Shown piece after piece: positions 62,624 to 64,000 of a stretch of 64,000 nt of DNA (positions are counted from its first letter, which is position 1; every line of letters begins with the position of its first letter). The notes below the pieces were generated by a model. The model did no database searches, was not told the DNA's origin, and saw only the letters and a program-made list of their open reading frames with translations. The stretch is from contig JAWXAZ010000034.1 of assembly GCA_034439755.1 (NCBI GenBank), positions 4,114-68,113 of the forward strand, in the 5' to 3' direction. Both the position numbers and the translations under genes were made by a program. The DNA is from B1 sp034439755 (GTDB taxonomy: Bacteria > Bacteroidota > Bacteroidia > UKL13-3).

Positions 62624-63268
62624 ATGTCAAATACCGAAGAACAATTAGCAGCACTCAAAGACATCCAAAAAATGATGGAACGCTCCTCGCGTTTTCTTTC
62701 CTTAAATGGCTTGTCGGGAATTTTTGTTGGCCTTATTGCCTTAGCTGGCGCATTGGCCGCCTACCTATATATTGGCACCAAAGCTGGCAAGCTCCCCTAC
62801 TTTGAATATGCCAAAAATGCCAATGGCGAAATGAATATTTCTTTTGTGGGCTTCTTTTTAATAGATGCCTTAAGTGTATTGTTTGCTTCTTTATTGGTTG
62901 CCACCTGGCTCACCTTAAGAAAAGCTAAACGTGAGGGCGAAAAAGTATGGACGGCAAGCGGGAGGCGACTTATGTTTAACATGGCTATTCCATTGGGTTC
63001 GGGCGGATTATTTTGCATGATCATGTTGTTTCATGGATATGCTGGAATGGTTGCTCCGGTAACCTTGGTTTTTTACGGACTAGCCTTAGTAAATGCAAGT
63101 AAATACACTTTTGAACACATTAAATTTCTTGGATTAGTAGAAATTTTCCTGGGATTATTTGCGGCCATTTTTATCAATCACGGACTCCTTTTTTGGGCGC
63201 TAGGATTTGGCGTAGCACACATGCTTTATGGTATTATTGCCTACTTTACCTTTGAAAAAAGTAATTAA
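62624..63268 (+). CDS. Small polytopic membrane protein
   Basis: About 214 aa. A soluble N-terminus (EEQLAALKDIQKMMERSSRF) precedes about six transmembrane helices (from about residues 25, 70, 115, 135, 165 and 185). ATG 62624 is preferred over GTG 62603. Directly followed (14 bp) by a winged-helix regulator gene, a pairing I recall in many Bacteroidota in which the regulator controls its neighbours. Function unknown. Confidence 0.78.
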   Translation: MSNTEEQLAALKDIQKMMERSSRFLSLNGLSGIFVGLIALAGALAAYLYIGTKAGKLPYFEYAKNANGEMNISFVGFFLIDALSVLFASLLVATWLTLRKAKREGEKVWTASGRRLMFNMAIPLGSGGLFCMIMLFHGYAGMVAPVTLVFYGLALVNASKYTFEHIKFLGLVEIFLGLFAAIFINHGLLFWALGFGVAHMLYGIIAYFTFEKSN

Positions 63269-63282
63269 TTTAGCAAATCTAA

Positions 63283-63582
63283 ATGGCCGCAAAATTTAAC
63301 ATAGACCAACTTAATAAAGCCTTCGAAAGCCGAATCAGGCTAGGCATTATGTCGGTGCTAATGGTAAACGACCAAGTAGATTTCACCACCATGAAAGAGC
63401 TACTTGATGTAACAGATGGCAATTTGGCCAGCCATATAAGTGCGCTCGAAAAATTAGAATATGTGTTGGTTCAGAAAAAATTTATTGGCAAAAAACCCAA
63501 TACCGTTTTTGAAGCAAGCAAACTTGGAAAAGCCGAGTTTAAAGTCCATTTAAACGCACTCGAAAAATTACTTAAATCTTAA
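63283..63582 (+). CDS. Winged-helix transcriptional regulator (ArsR/MarR-like, HTH_34 type)
   Basis: 99-aa single-domain DNA-binding protein. Recognition region VDFTTMKELLDVTDGNLASHISALEKLEYV at about residues 31-60, then a beta-wing (KKFIGKKPNTVFEASKLGKAEF) and a C-terminal helix probably used for dimerisation. Lies between two membrane protein genes in one run, so autoregulation of this cluster is likely (inference). No sensor domain or metal site is visible. Confidence 0.88.
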   Translation: MAAKFNIDQLNKAFESRIRLGIMSVLMVNDQVDFTTMKELLDVTDGNLASHISALEKLEYVLVQKKFIGKKPNTVFEASKLGKAEFKVHLNALEKLLKS

Positions 63583-63630
63583 CTTATATTTTTTTATCTA
63601 TTCACTTTGCAATTCAAAGTACTTTTAGCT

Positions 63631-64000
63631 ATGGAATCATTAATTGCTTTAATTTTTTTACCAAACATGCTTGTTGCAATTTGGTTAATCGTAACCCTAA
63701 CAAGTGGAATTTCGCAACTTAACACCGCACAAAGCGAGCACTTAAACGGGTGGCGTTACATACTCATAGAATTGCTTACCACGCTGTTTTCGCCCTTTCT
63801 TGGCTTTGCGCTGTTAAGCGAAAAAAATTCTGATGAATATTCATCATTCACATACAACCTTTTCCCACAAGAAATGATTCCAACGATAATGGCTTTATAT
63901 GCCATTTGCATAATTGGATATTGGGTTATCAAACTTAATCGAGCACTCTTAGCCCAAACCAGTTATCTGCTCATATTTTCACTCCTGGTTTGGGTACTTA
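63631..64000 (+). CDS. Membrane protein, truncated by window end
   Basis: An ATG at 63631 opens a frame that stays open to the last base (at least 123 codons). The product starts MESLIALIFLPNMLVAIWL and has about four transmembrane helices so far (near residues 5, 45, 85 and 110) with a short polar loop (SEKNSDEYSSF). It follows the regulator gene by 48 bp. The neighbourhood suggests membership of the regulator's operon. Family not recognised. Confidence 0.6.
   Translation, partial: MESLIALIFLPNMLVAIWLIVTLTSGISQLNTAQSEHLNGWRYILIELLTTLFSPFLGFALLSEKNSDEYSSFTYNLFPQEMIPTIMALYAICIIGYWVIKLNRALLAQTSYLLIFSLLVWVL

Overview
The window is AT-rich bacterial chromosome from a member of the Bacteroidota. 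Three kinds of evidence point there. First, two secreted proteins end in type IX secretion (T9SS type A) sorting domains. Second, there is a CarboxypepD_reg-type TonB-dependent receptor and several families typical of the phylum (DUF1573, DUF2911, DUF5777, a split 5'-nucleotidase, a fused E1 alpha/beta 2-oxoacid dehydrogenase). Third, most starts lack a clear Shine-Dalgarno sequence. No rRNA, tRNA, CRISPR array or insertion sequence was seen.

Layout. 0-2.4 kb: queD and folE overlapping, then hutI. 2.4-9.3 kb: a divergent electron-transfer locus. The minus strand carries a c-type cytochrome, an outer-membrane barrel and a small heme lipoprotein. The plus strand carries a heme lipoprotein, a DUF5777 barrel, a Tat-exported ferredoxin-like Fe-S subunit, an NrfD/PsrC quinol-interacting membrane subunit, a membrane-anchored small protein and another cytochrome c. 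The shared promoter region holds three TGA-N6-TCA palindromes spaced exactly 22 bp, which look like a CRP/FNR-family operator array. 9.3-25 kb: housekeeping and metabolic genes (PIG-L deacetylase, fructose-6-phosphate aldolase/transaldolase, methyltransferase, EttA, RhlE, amino-acid-oxidase-like FAD enzyme, GH13 amylase, GNAT, gamma-carbonic-anhydrase-like protein, DUF2911), interrupted by a freshly decayed membrane-protein pseudogene with an in-frame 9-bp repeat. 25-41 kb: purD, folA, dnaA, split 5'-nucleotidase, an L,D-transpeptidase-like lipoprotein, a stand-alone methylmalonyl-CoA mutase large subunit, ftsK, a lolA-like gene, two DUF1573 genes and E1. A structured intergenic repeat family of about 120 bp is scattered in the gaps. 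41-50 kb: two T9SS cargo proteins sharing an N-terminal domain flank a SusD-less TonB receptor; then rocD. 50-56 kb: a frameshifted DUF3999 gene coupled to a DUF2339 membrane protein, then formate-THF ligase. 56-62.5 kb: a defence locus on the minus strand. It has an intact type III-like helicase-nuclease (BPTD_3080-like Res) and a KilA-N protein. Its partner methyltransferase appears only as N- and C-terminal scraps, which bracket an HNH endonuclease gene and a MazG-like gene, both with disabling mutations. 62.6-64 kb: a small membrane protein, a winged-helix regulator and a membrane protein running off the window.

The most unusual signals are the 22-bp-phased operator array on the Fe-S/NrfD divergon, the replaced core of the methyltransferase with hidden MazG and HNH lesions, the structured intergenic repeats, and an apparently over-represented palindrome GGTTYRRACC. 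Many genes carry an in-frame TTG or GTG upstream of a better ATG; I moved starts to the ATG unless stated.
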